From an uncultured Clostridia bacterium (GTDB taxonomy: Bacteria; Bacillota; Clostridia; Oscillospirales; Ruminococcaceae), in contig CAMCPM010000011.1 of the NCBI GenBank assembly GCA_945876755.1, positions 1-64,000 on the forward strand: 64,000 nucleotides of DNA. The letters are read 5' to 3'. Of this stretch, positions 25,546 through 34,403 are shown piece after piece. Below the pieces are notes generated by a model. The model saw only the letters and a list, made by a program, of their open reading frames with translations, did no database searches and was not told where the DNA came from. Every line of letters starts with the position of its first letter. The first letter of the stretch is position 1. The translations under genes were made by a program, and so were the position numbers.

Positions 25546-25986
25546 TTGAAACGGTTTGAATTTTCTTTAAACAGGCTTAAAGGCTACAAGCAGCAGGTGC
25601 TTGACAGAGAAAAGAACGACCTTGCTCATCTCAGGCGTCAGCAGCAGCAGTATATCGACGAGAAAAATGCTCTCGAAGAAAAGCTGAGGCGCTCAAACGA
25701 CGAATTCTGCGAAAAGTCTGCGCAGGGCATGACTATCATGCAGGTGACGACCTTCAAGGGATATCATCACTCGCTTTCAAAGCAGATAAAGGAGCTGGAG
25801 CTTTCCATCGAAAATATGGAGGTAAAAGTTCAAAGGCAGCTTGGGGTGGTCATTGAGGCTACCAAGGAGGTTTCCTCTCTTGAAAAGCTGGAGGACAAAC
25901 AGCTGGAGGAATACAACTTCAAGGCGGCTAAGGCGGAGGAACAGTTCATTTCGGAATACGTTATGAACAGTACCTATAAAAATTAA
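25546..25986 (+). CDS. fliJ: Flagellar export chaperone-like protein FliJ
   Basis: 146 aa, almost entirely coiled coil. It begins FEFSLNRLKGYKQQVLDREKNDLAHLRRQQQQY, as FliJ proteins do, and forms the stalk of the FliI ring. TTG start at 25546 with GGAGG 9 nt upstream. Confidence 0.88.
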   Translation: MKRFEFSLNRLKGYKQQVLDREKNDLAHLRRQQQQYIDEKNALEEKLRRSNDEFCEKSAQGMTIMQVTTFKGYHHSLSKQIKELELSIENMEVKVQRQLGVVIEATKEVSSLEKLEDKQLEEYNFKAAKAEEQFISEYVMNSTYKN

Positions 25987-26043
25987 TTCGGTTTAAGGCG
26001 TTTTGCGCTTTAAATATACTATTATTTTGTGAAAGGAGGGAAA

Positions 26044-27486
26044 ATGATGATGAATACTGTTATGTTTGACCTGCAGGCGGCTGTTATGGCTGCGGGGGCT
26101 TACGGAAACGGCGGCTTTAACGAGCTTACCGGAGATGGCACAAGCTTTTCCGAAGTGCTGGCGGTTCAGAAGGAAATTGTTTCCGGAGAAGCTGCAGTCC
26201 AGACCGAAGGAAATGCGGCTGTTGTTGAAGAAACAGATGCGACTGACGGAACTGTTGTTACCGGAATGACGGAGGCAAATTCCGTATTTGCGGATATTCT
26301 GAAGCAGATAGAAGAGTCTGACGACGGCATCAAAAAGGCAATTCGGCTTCTGCTGAAAACCGTTATTGACGCATTCAAAGGCTCGGACGACGGCACGGAA
26401 AGAAAGACGGATATGTTCAATATCCTTTTCGACGGCAATGCTTTGCTTGACGGCGATGAAAGCGGATTTTTCCTTACAGGCACTGAGATAATGAGCAATG
26501 CGGGAATTATGCTTGAAGCGCAGCTTGCGTCTGAAAAAAATACAGACGATATACTTGCGGAGCTTGAAAAGTTCGTGAGTGCGGTTTTTGACGGTGAGGA
26601 TGACGATACCGACGAAAACACGGCGGCAGACGTTCTGGCGGCTATGCTGAATGTTCCTGAGCAGGATATTGCTTATCTGACAGATGAGGAAAAGGCCGAG
26701 GCTGTTGAAGGTGCTGTTAAAATTCTGGAAGCTCCGAAACAGGCGGTCGCTGCGGAAATGCCCGAAAAGCTTCCCGAAATGGAAAAGCTTTATTCCGAGT
26801 TCAAGGCGGCGGTAAAACAGGACGGCAGCGAAAGTACACCGAATATTATCAAAGTCAGCTTTGCGGCACTTAAAATAAATAATGCGGCGGAGCAGGTAAA
26901 GTTTATCGGTGGTACGGAAGAAGTTGTTCCCGAGCTTGCGGCGGTCAGCGTACAGCCGGATATCGTTCCCGAAAGCGGTGTTGAGGTCGTTGAAACATTT
27001 GACGTTCCTGCGGCTGAATCGGTGGAATTTCAGATAACCGAGGCTGTTGTCGAAAAGCTTGCCGATATCAAGGGTGACGACGGAACGGAAGAGCTGGTCA
27101 TGATACTCAAGCCAGAAAATCTCGGTCAGGTGGCAGTCAAGCTCGTAAAAGAAAACGGTGCGGTAACGGTCATGCTTTCGGCTCAGTATGACGAGGTAGG
27201 AAAGCTTATGACAGAACGTGCGGCGGTTCTTGGAAGCAGTCTTGAAAACCGTAATTACGAGGTCAAGGACGTTCAGGTCGTTTCTCCGAACAATGCGGCG
27301 GAGCAGATGGGTCTGGACTTTACAAATCAGGGCTTCGGATTTATGCGGCAGCAGGGACAGGGCAGAGAGTTTTCCGGCGGAAACGAAAGCTACCGCGGAA
27401 TTGACGGAATTGACGGAATAACAGAGACGGACGCCGTAAGCGGCGATATTAAAATTAGGGAGGCGAAATTATGGACGACAGCTTAG
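26044..27486 (+). CDS. fliK: Flagellar hook-length control protein FliK
   Basis: 480 aa. The N-terminal 330 residues are acidic low-complexity sequence, typical of the FliK ruler. The C-terminal Flg_hook domain (about 345-425) shows LVMILKPENLGQVAVKLVKEN and VMLSAQYDEVGKLM, the substrate-specificity-switch domain contacting FlhB. The ATG at 26044 follows AAAGGAGGG; a GTG at 26029 overlaps the ribosome site. Its 3' end overlaps flgD by 16 nt. Confidence 0.9.
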   Translation: MMMNTVMFDLQAAVMAAGAYGNGGFNELTGDGTSFSEVLAVQKEIVSGEAAVQTEGNAAVVEETDATDGTVVTGMTEANSVFADILKQIEESDDGIKKAIRLLLKTVIDAFKGSDDGTERKTDMFNILFDGNALLDGDESGFFLTGTEIMSNAGIMLEAQLASEKNTDDILAELEKFVSAVFDGEDDDTDENTAADVLAAMLNVPEQDIAYLTDEEKAEAVEGAVKILEAPKQAVAAEMPEKLPEMEKLYSEFKAAVKQDGSESTPNIIKVSFAALKINNAAEQVKFIGGTEEVVPELAAVSVQPDIVPESGVEVVETFDVPAAESVEFQITEAVVEKLADIKGDDGTEELVMILKPENLGQVAVKLVKENGAVTVMLSAQYDEVGKLMTERAAVLGSSLENRNYEVKDVQVVSPNNAAEQMGLDFTNQGFGFMRQQGQGREFSGGNESYRGIDGIDGITETDAVSGDIKIREAKLWTTA

Positions 27487-29006
27487 GCTTGTCAAGCTTG
27501 GGTGTATACAGCAAATATTCAAACTCGTACTTTGACACCACAAGCAGTAAAGACGACGAATCAAACAGCTATATGGATTTTGACGGATATCTTAAGCTTC
27601 TGGTCTCACAGATGCAGAATCAGGACTTCAATGACCCTATGAAAGACTCGGAAGTTCTTAATCAGATGGCTCAGTACTCGATGCTTGAGGGTATCAAGAA
27701 TATGACTCAGCAGTCGAATATCAGCTATGCTACGTCCCTTGTTGGCAGAGTGGTTACCGTAAACAACGGCAGCGCTTATCACACGGGAAAGGTAGAGTCG
27801 GTATCTGTTTCAAATGGCGTTCCGTCGCTTATGATAGACGGCAGAGCTTTTGAAAGCAGCGCTGTTTCGGATATTGTAGACCCCGATATTTATGCGAAGC
27901 TTTCAGAAATGAAGGGCAAGACCGTTAAGGTAAATACTACCGGCGGTGAGGCTCCTTTTACAGGAAAAGTTACCGATGTGGTTTTCTTCGGCGGAGAGGC
28001 ATATGTTGCGGTTGGCGACAAGATCGTTCTTGCGGACATGGTCGAGATCGTTGAGGAAATCGGCGAAGCTGCAGAGGAAAATAAAGAAAGCACCGAAACC
28101 GGAACAGAAGAGAACAATACTGAAGAGACTTTTGTTACAGATGTGTCCGAGGTACAGACATATTCGGCAAAGTCACAGGCACTTGTTGATATTCTCATGA
28201 AAGAACTGGACGAGGCTGAAAAGGCTTCTCAGGCTGACAGCAGCACCGAAAAGGCAGACAGTGTATCGGGTGTATCCGGCGTCAGTGCGGTTACGGATGA
28301 TTATGTTATTGAAACTGCTATGCTTGAGGTCCCCGATTACGGCGCAGGCATTTATGCTGATACAGGCGTTGTTACAGGTACGGCTTCACTCAGCAATGTT
28401 GACAACACTTACGGAAGCATTGCAGGAACTGTTTCTCTCAGCGAATACAACAGCAGCAGGGGCGTTGATCTTGATCCCGAAACGGCAGAGCGTACATCAG
28501 ACGGAAAGCTCAAGGGTGTTACTGTACCGCCTTCATCTTCTGCAAGCGATTGTGTTCCTCACAGGATCTCAGTTGAGGCTTATCCCGAGGAGGCTGCTCT
28601 CGCAGACAAGCTCGGAACAAGAATGTATGACATTAGATTTATCAACAACAGAGCCATTACTTCAAGAATAAAGACCGATGAGGTCATCGGACATACTAAA
28701 AGCGGAAAGGCTATCACCGAGATAGGATACAGCGGTGTGGGTCAGCTTGGCGAGGTCGTTACTTTTTCGGACGGTACTCAGAGAGTTGAGATTCTTCTCA
28801 AAAGCGGCAAGTCCACTTGGCTTATGACTTCGGGAAATCTTACTCTTGACGAGATATGCACAAGAACGGGCGCACCCGGTTCTCTGACAGGAAAGCTTAC
28901 ACCTGAGGAGGCTGCTATCAGACATTTCTCGCATCCTACCGAGAATCTTGACCAGACTGCTCTTAATGCCTTCAAAAACCAGCTTTTAGCTCAGGGCAGT
29001 GTATAA
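27471..29006 (+). CDS. flgD: Flagellar hook assembly scaffold FlgD with long C-terminal extension
   Basis: 511 aa, more than twice a minimal FlgD. Residues about 34-80 carry the FlgD core (YLKLLVSQMQNQDFNDPM, LNQMAQYSMLEGIKNM), followed by two beta-rich repeats with GKVESVS and GKVTDVVF (residues 85-190), as expected for the hook-cap domains. The remaining ~300 residues are a Ser/Glu/Thr-rich linker (190-350) and an unrecognised, possibly folded domain (about 355-505; ADKLGTRMYDIRFINNR, EIGYSGVGQLGEVVTFSDG). FlgD role is secure; the extension is of unknown function. AGGGAGG precedes the ATG. Confidence 0.88.
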   Translation: MDDSLGLSSLGVYSKYSNSYFDTTSSKDDESNSYMDFDGYLKLLVSQMQNQDFNDPMKDSEVLNQMAQYSMLEGIKNMTQQSNISYATSLVGRVVTVNNGSAYHTGKVESVSVSNGVPSLMIDGRAFESSAVSDIVDPDIYAKLSEMKGKTVKVNTTGGEAPFTGKVTDVVFFGGEAYVAVGDKIVLADMVEIVEEIGEAAEENKESTETGTEENNTEETFVTDVSEVQTYSAKSQALVDILMKELDEAEKASQADSSTEKADSVSGVSGVSAVTDDYVIETAMLEVPDYGAGIYADTGVVTGTASLSNVDNTYGSIAGTVSLSEYNSSRGVDLDPETAERTSDGKLKGVTVPPSSSASDCVPHRISVEAYPEEAALADKLGTRMYDIRFINNRAITSRIKTDEVIGHTKSGKAITEIGYSGVGQLGEVVTFSDGTQRVEILLKSGKSTWLMTSGNLTLDEICTRTGAPGSLTGKLTPEEAAIRHFSHPTENLDQTALNAFKNQLLAQGSV

Positions 29007-29047
29007 AAACATAAAATAAAAATTGAATTTAAAGGACTGACGCGGCT

Positions 29048-29467
29048 ATGTTAATCAGCGAGTATTTACAGCTCCGCAATTTGCAGGTAACAACAGGCAA
29101 GGCGCAGGGTTTGCCGCAGACGCAGCAGAACGGCGGTCAGGCGGCTGGTCCGCAGGAAAGCGGCTTCGCAAAAGAGCTGAAAAGTCAGCTTGAGGCGCTT
29201 AATCAAAGCAGCGGAGTTCAGTTTTCAAAGCACGCTATGGAAAGGATAAATGAAAGAAACATCGACCTTTCCGAGGATAACAGGCTGGACAGACTGAACA
29301 GAGCAGTCGAGCTTGCGGGCGAAAAGGGTTCGGACGACACGCTTGTTATGATAGATACCACGGCGTTTCTTGTCAGTGTAAAAAATAACAAGGTCATCAC
29401 AACTCTTACTGCGGATGATATGCAGGGCAATATTTTCACAAATATTGATTCAACGGTCATTATGTAA
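29048..29467 (+). CDS. TIGR02530-type flagellar operon protein
   Basis: 139 aa. A Gln-rich N-terminus is followed by FSKHAMERINERNIDLSEDNRLDRLNRAVELAGEKGSDDTLVMIDTTAFLVSVKNNKVIT, the conserved core of the small protein found between flgD and flgE in Gram-positive flagellar operons. Function is not established; position suggests a hook-assembly role. Confidence 0.85.
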   Translation: MLISEYLQLRNLQVTTGKAQGLPQTQQNGGQAAGPQESGFAKELKSQLEALNQSSGVQFSKHAMERINERNIDLSEDNRLDRLNRAVELAGEKGSDDTLVMIDTTAFLVSVKNNKVITTLTADDMQGNIFTNIDSTVIM

Positions 29468-29491
29468 CAATTTTTGCCGGCTATACGGTTG

Positions 29492-29543
29492 GACCGAAAG
29501 GAAACCGTTCCGTCCCGAACGATTGAAGGACGGATATTCGGTC
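29492..29543 (+). promoter_or_regulatory. Nested inverted repeats in the flgE leader
   Basis: GACCGAA (29492-29498) pairs with TTCGGTC (29537-29543) and, inside, CCGTCC (29510-29515) pairs with GGACGG (29528-29533). It ends about 37 nt before the flgE start. Could tune hook-protein expression; no terminator T-run. Confidence 0.5.
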
Positions 29544-29580
29544 GGCGCAAACTTTATTTTTAAAGGAGTGCTGAAATCAA

Positions 29581-30936
29581 ATGATTAGATCACTTTATTC
29601 CGGTGTTTCGGGTCTTACAACGCACCAGTCAAGAATGGACGTTATAGGCAACAACATCGCTAACGTTAATACTTACGGCTTCAAGGCTTCAAGAACCACA
29701 TTCCGCGATATTTATTATCAGACATCTATCAGTGCTACAAGCGGTCAGGCAACTTATGCCGGAAACAACCCGGCAGAGGTAGGCTACGGCGTTCAGCTTG
29801 GCTCTATCGACAAGGATATGTCACAGTCTAACGGTCAAAGCACAAACAAGATCTGGGACATGATGATAAACGGCGACGGCTTCTTCATGACTGCAAAGTT
29901 CGACAGCATGAATCTTTCTTCCTCAAAGCCTGCTTCAAGCGTTACCTTTACAAGAATGGGCAACTTCGGCATTGACAGCGTCGGAAATCTCGTTGCCGGC
30001 GGAAATACCTTTGTTGTCGGCTCCCGCAACTCACTGAAGGGACTTCTCAGCACGGGCGATTACAGTAATTCCTACCTGAGCCAGGTTGAAATAAAGGACC
30101 TGAACGGTGACAACGCTGTAAGCTCCAATGACGTTACATATAAGAATACTATTAACCTTAACGATCTTGTTCAGGCTGCTTTCAACGTATTTACAGATGA
30201 ATACGGTTATATGTACGGTTATGACTGGAACGCTATTGTTGCAGCAGAGGGCGATCTTACCGGTAACGATCACGTTGTATATGATTTTGACGGAACATCT
30301 ACTGAGTGGGATGCGTTAACTGCTGATGAAAAAATGCAGTATATTGATGTTCAGCAGACATTGAAGAATCTTAACGATCCTGCTAATGTTGACGATGTAG
30401 TTGCTGCAAATTACAGATATTACTGCGATAAAAACGGCGAGGAAATTCTTGATTCGACAGGTGCAAGGATCGGTTATGCTACCCTTTATGCTGCTATAAA
30501 GGCTGCTACAACACCCGATGATAAGGATGCTGCAATTGCAGCAGCTAATTCCGATGGTGCTATTATCGGAAAGCTTTCTTATGCTGATATGACAAGCGCT
30601 AACGTAAGTGCCGACGGTACTATCCAGGTCGGCTATAACGGTGAGCTTAAATATCTTGCAAGGATCGAGCTTGCTGTATTCGACAACCCTGACGGCCTTT
30701 CTCAGGATGGAAACACTTCCTTTGCGGACAATGCTTCTTCCGGTATGGCTAAGATCAAAAAGCCCGGCGAACCCGGCGCAGGCGAGGTAAAGTCAAAGTA
30801 CCTTGAAATGGCTAACGTTAACCTTGCAAACGAGTTCTCGGATATGATCGTTACCCAGAGAGGCTTCCAGGCTAACGCAAGAATCATCACCACTTCAGAC
30901 TCTATGCTTGAAGAGCTTGTAAACCTCAAGAGATAA
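29581..30936 (+). CDS. flgE: Flagellar hook protein FlgE
   Basis: 451 aa. N-terminal rod signature SLYSGVSGLTTHQSRMDVIGNNIANVNTYGFKASR, MMINGDGFFM near residue 96, and C-terminal NVNLANEFSDMIVTQRGFQANARIITTSDSMLEELVNLKR. The middle (about 200-340) is a variable surface domain with lower-GC, Ala/Asp-rich sequence. AAAGGAGTG precedes the ATG. Confidence 0.95.
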   Translation: MIRSLYSGVSGLTTHQSRMDVIGNNIANVNTYGFKASRTTFRDIYYQTSISATSGQATYAGNNPAEVGYGVQLGSIDKDMSQSNGQSTNKIWDMMINGDGFFMTAKFDSMNLSSSKPASSVTFTRMGNFGIDSVGNLVAGGNTFVVGSRNSLKGLLSTGDYSNSYLSQVEIKDLNGDNAVSSNDVTYKNTINLNDLVQAAFNVFTDEYGYMYGYDWNAIVAAEGDLTGNDHVVYDFDGTSTEWDALTADEKMQYIDVQQTLKNLNDPANVDDVVAANYRYYCDKNGEEILDSTGARIGYATLYAAIKAATTPDDKDAAIAAANSDGAIIGKLSYADMTSANVSADGTIQVGYNGELKYLARIELAVFDNPDGLSQDGNTSFADNASSGMAKIKKPGEPGAGEVKSKYLEMANVNLANEFSDMIVTQRGFQANARIITTSDSMLEELVNLKR

Positions 30937-30959
30937 AATAATTTGAAATTATACGGTTT

Positions 30960-30983
30960 GCGGAACGGCTTCGGCTGTTCCGC
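30960..30983 (+). other. Hairpin downstream of flgE
   Basis: GCGGAAC pairs with GTTCCGC around a GGCTTCGGCT loop that itself has GC/GC around TTCG. No T-run, so more likely an RNA stability or processing hairpin than a terminator, between flgE and flbD. Confidence 0.55.
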
Positions 30984-31059
30984 AGCGCCGTGATTTTAAG
31001 AAAATACAAAATGTAGAAACAAAGAGGATTATACTTAAAGAAATAAAGGGAGAATGTGC

Positions 31060-31251
31060 ATGATACAATTAACACGAATCAACGGAACGGTTCTTCTTGT
31101 AAATGAAAAATTTATCGAAATTGCGGAGCAGACTCCCGATACGGTAGTGACAATGCAGAACGGTCACAGATACATCGTTAAGGAAACTATTGACGAAATT
31201 ATCGAAAAATCCGCACAGTTCAGACGGGAAAGCTTCCCTGTCATTCAATAA
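31060..31251 (+). CDS. flbD: Flagellar protein FlbD
   Basis: 63 aa small protein of the FlbD family: MIQLTRINGTVLLVNEKFIE then IAEQTPDTVVTMQNGHRYIV, and a C-terminal helix. Lies between flgE and motA as in Bacillus and Clostridia. The ATG at 31060 is chosen because AAAGGGAG ends 7 nt upstream; the ATG at 31054 is too close. Exact function unresolved. Confidence 0.9.
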   Translation: MIQLTRINGTVLLVNEKFIEIAEQTPDTVVTMQNGHRYIVKETIDEIIEKSAQFRRESFPVIQ

Positions 31252-31332
31252 GAAAAAACGGCTTTTGCCTTGACAATATACAAATAATATTTGAGTGCGC
31301 TTTCGGGCGGACTCTGAAAGGACGTTAACTTT

Positions 31333-32133
31333 ATGAATATTTCCGGTGTTATAGGTCTTGTTCTTGCTTTCGGACTTATCGTCTGGGGCATTATGAGCGG
31401 CGGCGATCTTATGGGATTCTGGGACCCTGCTTCCGTTGCTATCGTTTTGGGCGGTACGATCGGTGCTGTCGTATTTACATTTCCGCTCTCTACTCTTGCA
31501 AAAATACCCAAAATGCTGAAAATTGCATTTCTGCCTCCCAAATACGACCCGGACAAGTACATAAACGATATGGTGGATTACTGCAAAACTGCTCGTATGA
31601 AGGGTATCCTTGCTCTTGAAGAGGCGGCAAACGCTTGTCCCGACCCGTTTATGAAGACTTCGCTCATGCTTATCGTTGACGCAAACGATTCGGACAAGGT
31701 TCAGACTATGCTTGACGACGCTATCAACTTCACTTGTGAACGTCATGAAAGCAACTTTGCTATTTGGCCTAAGGCTTCGGCTATCGCTCCTGCCATGGGT
31801 ATGATAGGTACGCTGGTCGGTCTTATCAACATGCTTGCCAGCCTTGACCCTACCGACCCGAACTCTGCTGCAACGCTGGGTGCGAGTATGTCAACTGCGC
31901 TGGTTACTACGTTTTACGGATGTATTCTCGCTCACCTTATCTTCTCGCCTATCGGCAACCTTTGTAAATATAACCACAATCAGGAGATACTTTGTCTTCA
32001 GATAATTGAAGAAGGCACGCTTGCTATCATTTCGGGCGCTAACCCCCGTTATGTTGAGGAAAAGCTCAGAATGATGCTTCCTTCTTCCCACAAGCCTAAA
32101 AAGTCATCTTCTTCATCGGGCGACGGAGAATAA
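31333..32133 (+). CDS. motA: Flagellar stator protein MotA
   Basis: 266 aa inner-membrane stator subunit. Four transmembrane segments; VIGLVLAFGLIVWGIMSGG at the N-terminus, the cytoplasmic loop with charged residues contacting FliG, and APAMGMIGTLVGLINMLASLDPT (TM3). Serine-rich tail KKSSSSSGDGE. Confidence 0.95.
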   Translation: MNISGVIGLVLAFGLIVWGIMSGGDLMGFWDPASVAIVLGGTIGAVVFTFPLSTLAKIPKMLKIAFLPPKYDPDKYINDMVDYCKTARMKGILALEEAANACPDPFMKTSLMLIVDANDSDKVQTMLDDAINFTCERHESNFAIWPKASAIAPAMGMIGTLVGLINMLASLDPTDPNSAATLGASMSTALVTTFYGCILAHLIFSPIGNLCKYNHNQEILCLQIIEEGTLAIISGANPRYVEEKLRMMLPSSHKPKKSSSSSGDGE

Positions 32134-32236
32134 CATTAAACGGATTTTTGGGTCAATTATCCGTGTTAATGTGCAATATTACTAAAAGCAGACTGAAATT
32201 TCCGTTTTGTTATTTCAGATAATTTTCAAAAATATG

Positions 32237-32265
32237 CTTTAATTTTGTTAAAATATATGTTATAA
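32237..32265 (+). promoter_or_regulatory. Weak internal promoter candidate before motB
   Basis: A TATAAT box lies near 32260-32265 in a very AT-rich stretch, with only a poor -35 match (TTTAAT) about 17 bp upstream. Possible additional start for motB-fliM transcription. Confidence 0.35.
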
Positions 32266-32334
32266 TAATTAAATCAAAATTTACGATGCGCTTTTGCAGT
32301 ACCGTAAAACCGATTCCGAAAGGGGGAACAGGCT

Positions 32335-33267
32335 TTGGCTAAAAGACGACCGTCGCAGGAAGAAGAAGGCGGCAGCTGGATGGACACCTACGGCGATATG
32401 ATAACTCTGGTGCTTACGTTCTTTGTTCTGCTGTATTCAATGTCTTCCATGGACTCAAGCAAGTGGCAGTATATTGCCGAGGCTTTTTCAAAGGGTAAGA
32501 TCTCCAATACCGAAGTTCAGGTAGTCGGCGAACCTAAACCCGAAAATGACCCCACGGCGGTTTATGACGATACTGTTCCCGAGGTCGAGGAATATGATGA
32601 GATCGTTGATTTTGAGGATTTCTTTATGTACCTTAAAGAGGTCATCGTTACAAATAATTTGCAGGAAAGCGTAAGCGTTGAAATGTCCAACACGGGCGTT
32701 TATATGCGATTCCGCGACAATATCTTCTTTGCCGGCGACAGCGATGTTCTGCTGGACGAGGGCAAATATATTCTTGATATTATTTCCGACGGTATCAGAA
32801 GCGTAAACGAAAGAATACACGCCATCAAGGTCAGCGGTCATACCGCAGGCGCGGCTAATTCGGACGTTAACGAATGGACGCTTTCTTCGGGACGCGCCAC
32901 ATCGGTTATCAACTATATGCTGAGTCTTGACGCTTGCGACCCCGATAAGTTCTCTGCGGCGGGTTACGGAAAATACCGTCCTGTTGACGACAACGACACC
33001 GAAGAGGGCAGACGTCAGAACCGGCGTGTTGAGATCGTGTTTATCAGAAACGATGTTGATTTTACGAATCCCGAGGTCATTCAGGAGCTGTTCAATATGG
33101 AATACGGTCAGGATTTTGTTCAGTATTCCGACGCTGACGGCGGCTCAATGTCGGGAGGCGACGCTCCTGCCGATGAAGCTGTACCTGAGGATGACGGACG
33201 TTCCGATCCGGACAGAGTTTACGTTTCAAAGGAAGATATGCTTGCTTCTCTCAGGGACGGGGATTGA
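32335..33267 (+). CDS. motB: Flagellar stator protein MotB
   Basis: 310 aa. One N-terminal transmembrane helix with the proton-binding Asp in SWMDTYGDMITLVLTFFVLLYSMSSMD. The C-terminal OmpA-type peptidoglycan-binding domain includes IKVSGHTAG, LSSGRATSVINYML and GYGKYRPVDDNDTEEGRRQNRRVEIVF. Acidic, low-complexity C-terminal tail. TTG start at 32335, AAAGGGGG upstream. The 200-bp AT-rich gap before it may hold an internal promoter. Confidence 0.94.
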   Translation: MAKRRPSQEEEGGSWMDTYGDMITLVLTFFVLLYSMSSMDSSKWQYIAEAFSKGKISNTEVQVVGEPKPENDPTAVYDDTVPEVEEYDEIVDFEDFFMYLKEVIVTNNLQESVSVEMSNTGVYMRFRDNIFFAGDSDVLLDEGKYILDIISDGIRSVNERIHAIKVSGHTAGAANSDVNEWTLSSGRATSVINYMLSLDACDPDKFSAAGYGKYRPVDDNDTEEGRRQNRRVEIVFIRNDVDFTNPEVIQELFNMEYGQDFVQYSDADGGSMSGGDAPADEAVPEDDGRSDPDRVYVSKEDMLASLRDGD

Positions 33268-33316
33268 TACAAAATTCAAATAACTGCAAACAACGTCTGC
33301 GTTGTTTTAAACATAT

Positions 33317-33361
33317 GGAAAGGAGTGCATTTTCCCGGTCGGGGAAATGGTTGTAAGTATG
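33317..33361 (+). promoter_or_regulatory. SD-hairpin-AUG leader of fliM
   Basis: GGAAAGGAG (33317-33325) is followed by a 9-bp hairpin CATTTTCCC/GGGGAAATG with loop GGTC (33328-33349, one T-G pair), then 9 nt, then ATG at 33359. The linear SD-to-AUG gap is 33 nt; folding reduces it to about 11 nt. The 3' arm ends in an in-frame ATG at 33347. Confidence 0.7.
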
Positions 33362-34375
33362 GCTGACGTATTGTCGCAAAGCCAGATAGACGCACTGCTG
33401 AACAGCTTCTCGTCCGAGGGTTCAAAGGCCTTTGAGGAAATAGAGGAACAGGCTAAGGAGCAGAAAATAAAGAACTATGACTTCAAGATGCCCAAAAAGT
33501 TTACCAAGGAACAGCTTAAAGTCATAGACGGTATTTTTGAAAACTACTCCAGAGTGCTTTCCTCATATCTGACAGGTCTGATGAGAATTTACTGCAAGGT
33601 CGAGGTCCTTCAGATAGAGGAGCAGCTTTATTACGAGTTCAACAATGCGCTTCCTGACTATGTTATGATGTCAATGATAAATATGGGTATCACCGATGAC
33701 GATGTGCTTGAAACAAGCTGTATCATGCAGGTGTCCAACCCCATTGCCTTTTCAATGATGGACCGTCTTATGGGCGGCGGCGGTTCTTATGTTGAGCAGA
33801 ACAGGGACTTTACTGAAATTGAAGTGGGTCTGTTCTCAAACGTATTGGGCAAGATGGCTGGGCTGCTGAAAGACCCTTGGGGAACTTACATAGACATTAA
33901 TCCTACAATTACTACAATAGAAACAAACGCAAGAGTCATGCAGTCTATTTCTCCAGACGAGGTGGTTATTCTAGTTGTGCTGGAAATGGAGATAAAGGAT
34001 GTTAAAAATACTATGACGTTCTGTATCCCTGCAATGAACCTTGAATCCATAATGGCTAAGTTCGGCGACAGATGGTCAAGAACTACCAAAAAGCTCGATC
34101 CGAAAAAGGAAAGAGAAAGACGTGTATCGCTCCTTGAGGCTATCAAGGATTCGGAGCTTAAGATCGACGCTGTTTTGTGTGAAACAAAGCTGGATCTGTA
34201 CGATGTTCTTACAATGCAGCCGGGCGATGTTATTCCGCTTAATATGCCTATCGACAGCAATGTTACCGTTAAAATAGGAGATAATCTGTGGTTTGACGGT
34301 AAGCTTGGTATAAAAAATAAAAAGAAAGCTGTTAAAATAGACAATATCTACAAAGATCTGGGCAAGCAGACGTAA
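33359..34375 (+). CDS. fliM: Flagellar motor switch protein FliM
   Basis: 338 aa C-ring protein. The N-terminal CheY-P-binding peptide MADVLSQSQIDALLNSF matches the EIDALL motif. The middle CheC-like domain includes MMSMINMGITDDDVLETSC and MDRLMGGGG, and the C-terminal SpoA/FliN domain includes LDLYDVLTMQPGDVIPLN. The start at 33359 gives the canonical N-terminus. FliL, commonly encoded between motB and fliM, is absent. Confidence 0.95.
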   Translation: MADVLSQSQIDALLNSFSSEGSKAFEEIEEQAKEQKIKNYDFKMPKKFTKEQLKVIDGIFENYSRVLSSYLTGLMRIYCKVEVLQIEEQLYYEFNNALPDYVMMSMINMGITDDDVLETSCIMQVSNPIAFSMMDRLMGGGGSYVEQNRDFTEIEVGLFSNVLGKMAGLLKDPWGTYIDINPTITTIETNARVMQSISPDEVVILVVLEMEIKDVKNTMTFCIPAMNLESIMAKFGDRWSRTTKKLDPKKERERRVSLLEAIKDSELKIDAVLCETKLDLYDVLTMQPGDVIPLNMPIDSNVTVKIGDNLWFDGKLGIKNKKKAVKIDNIYKDLGKQT

Positions 34376-34403
34376 TCAGCTCTGCCGGGATCATCCGCAG
34401 AAC

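Noticed and set aside
31069-31746. 225-codon open frame on the minus strand
   Set aside because: Antisense to flbD and motA, both well supported; no promoter or ribosome site.
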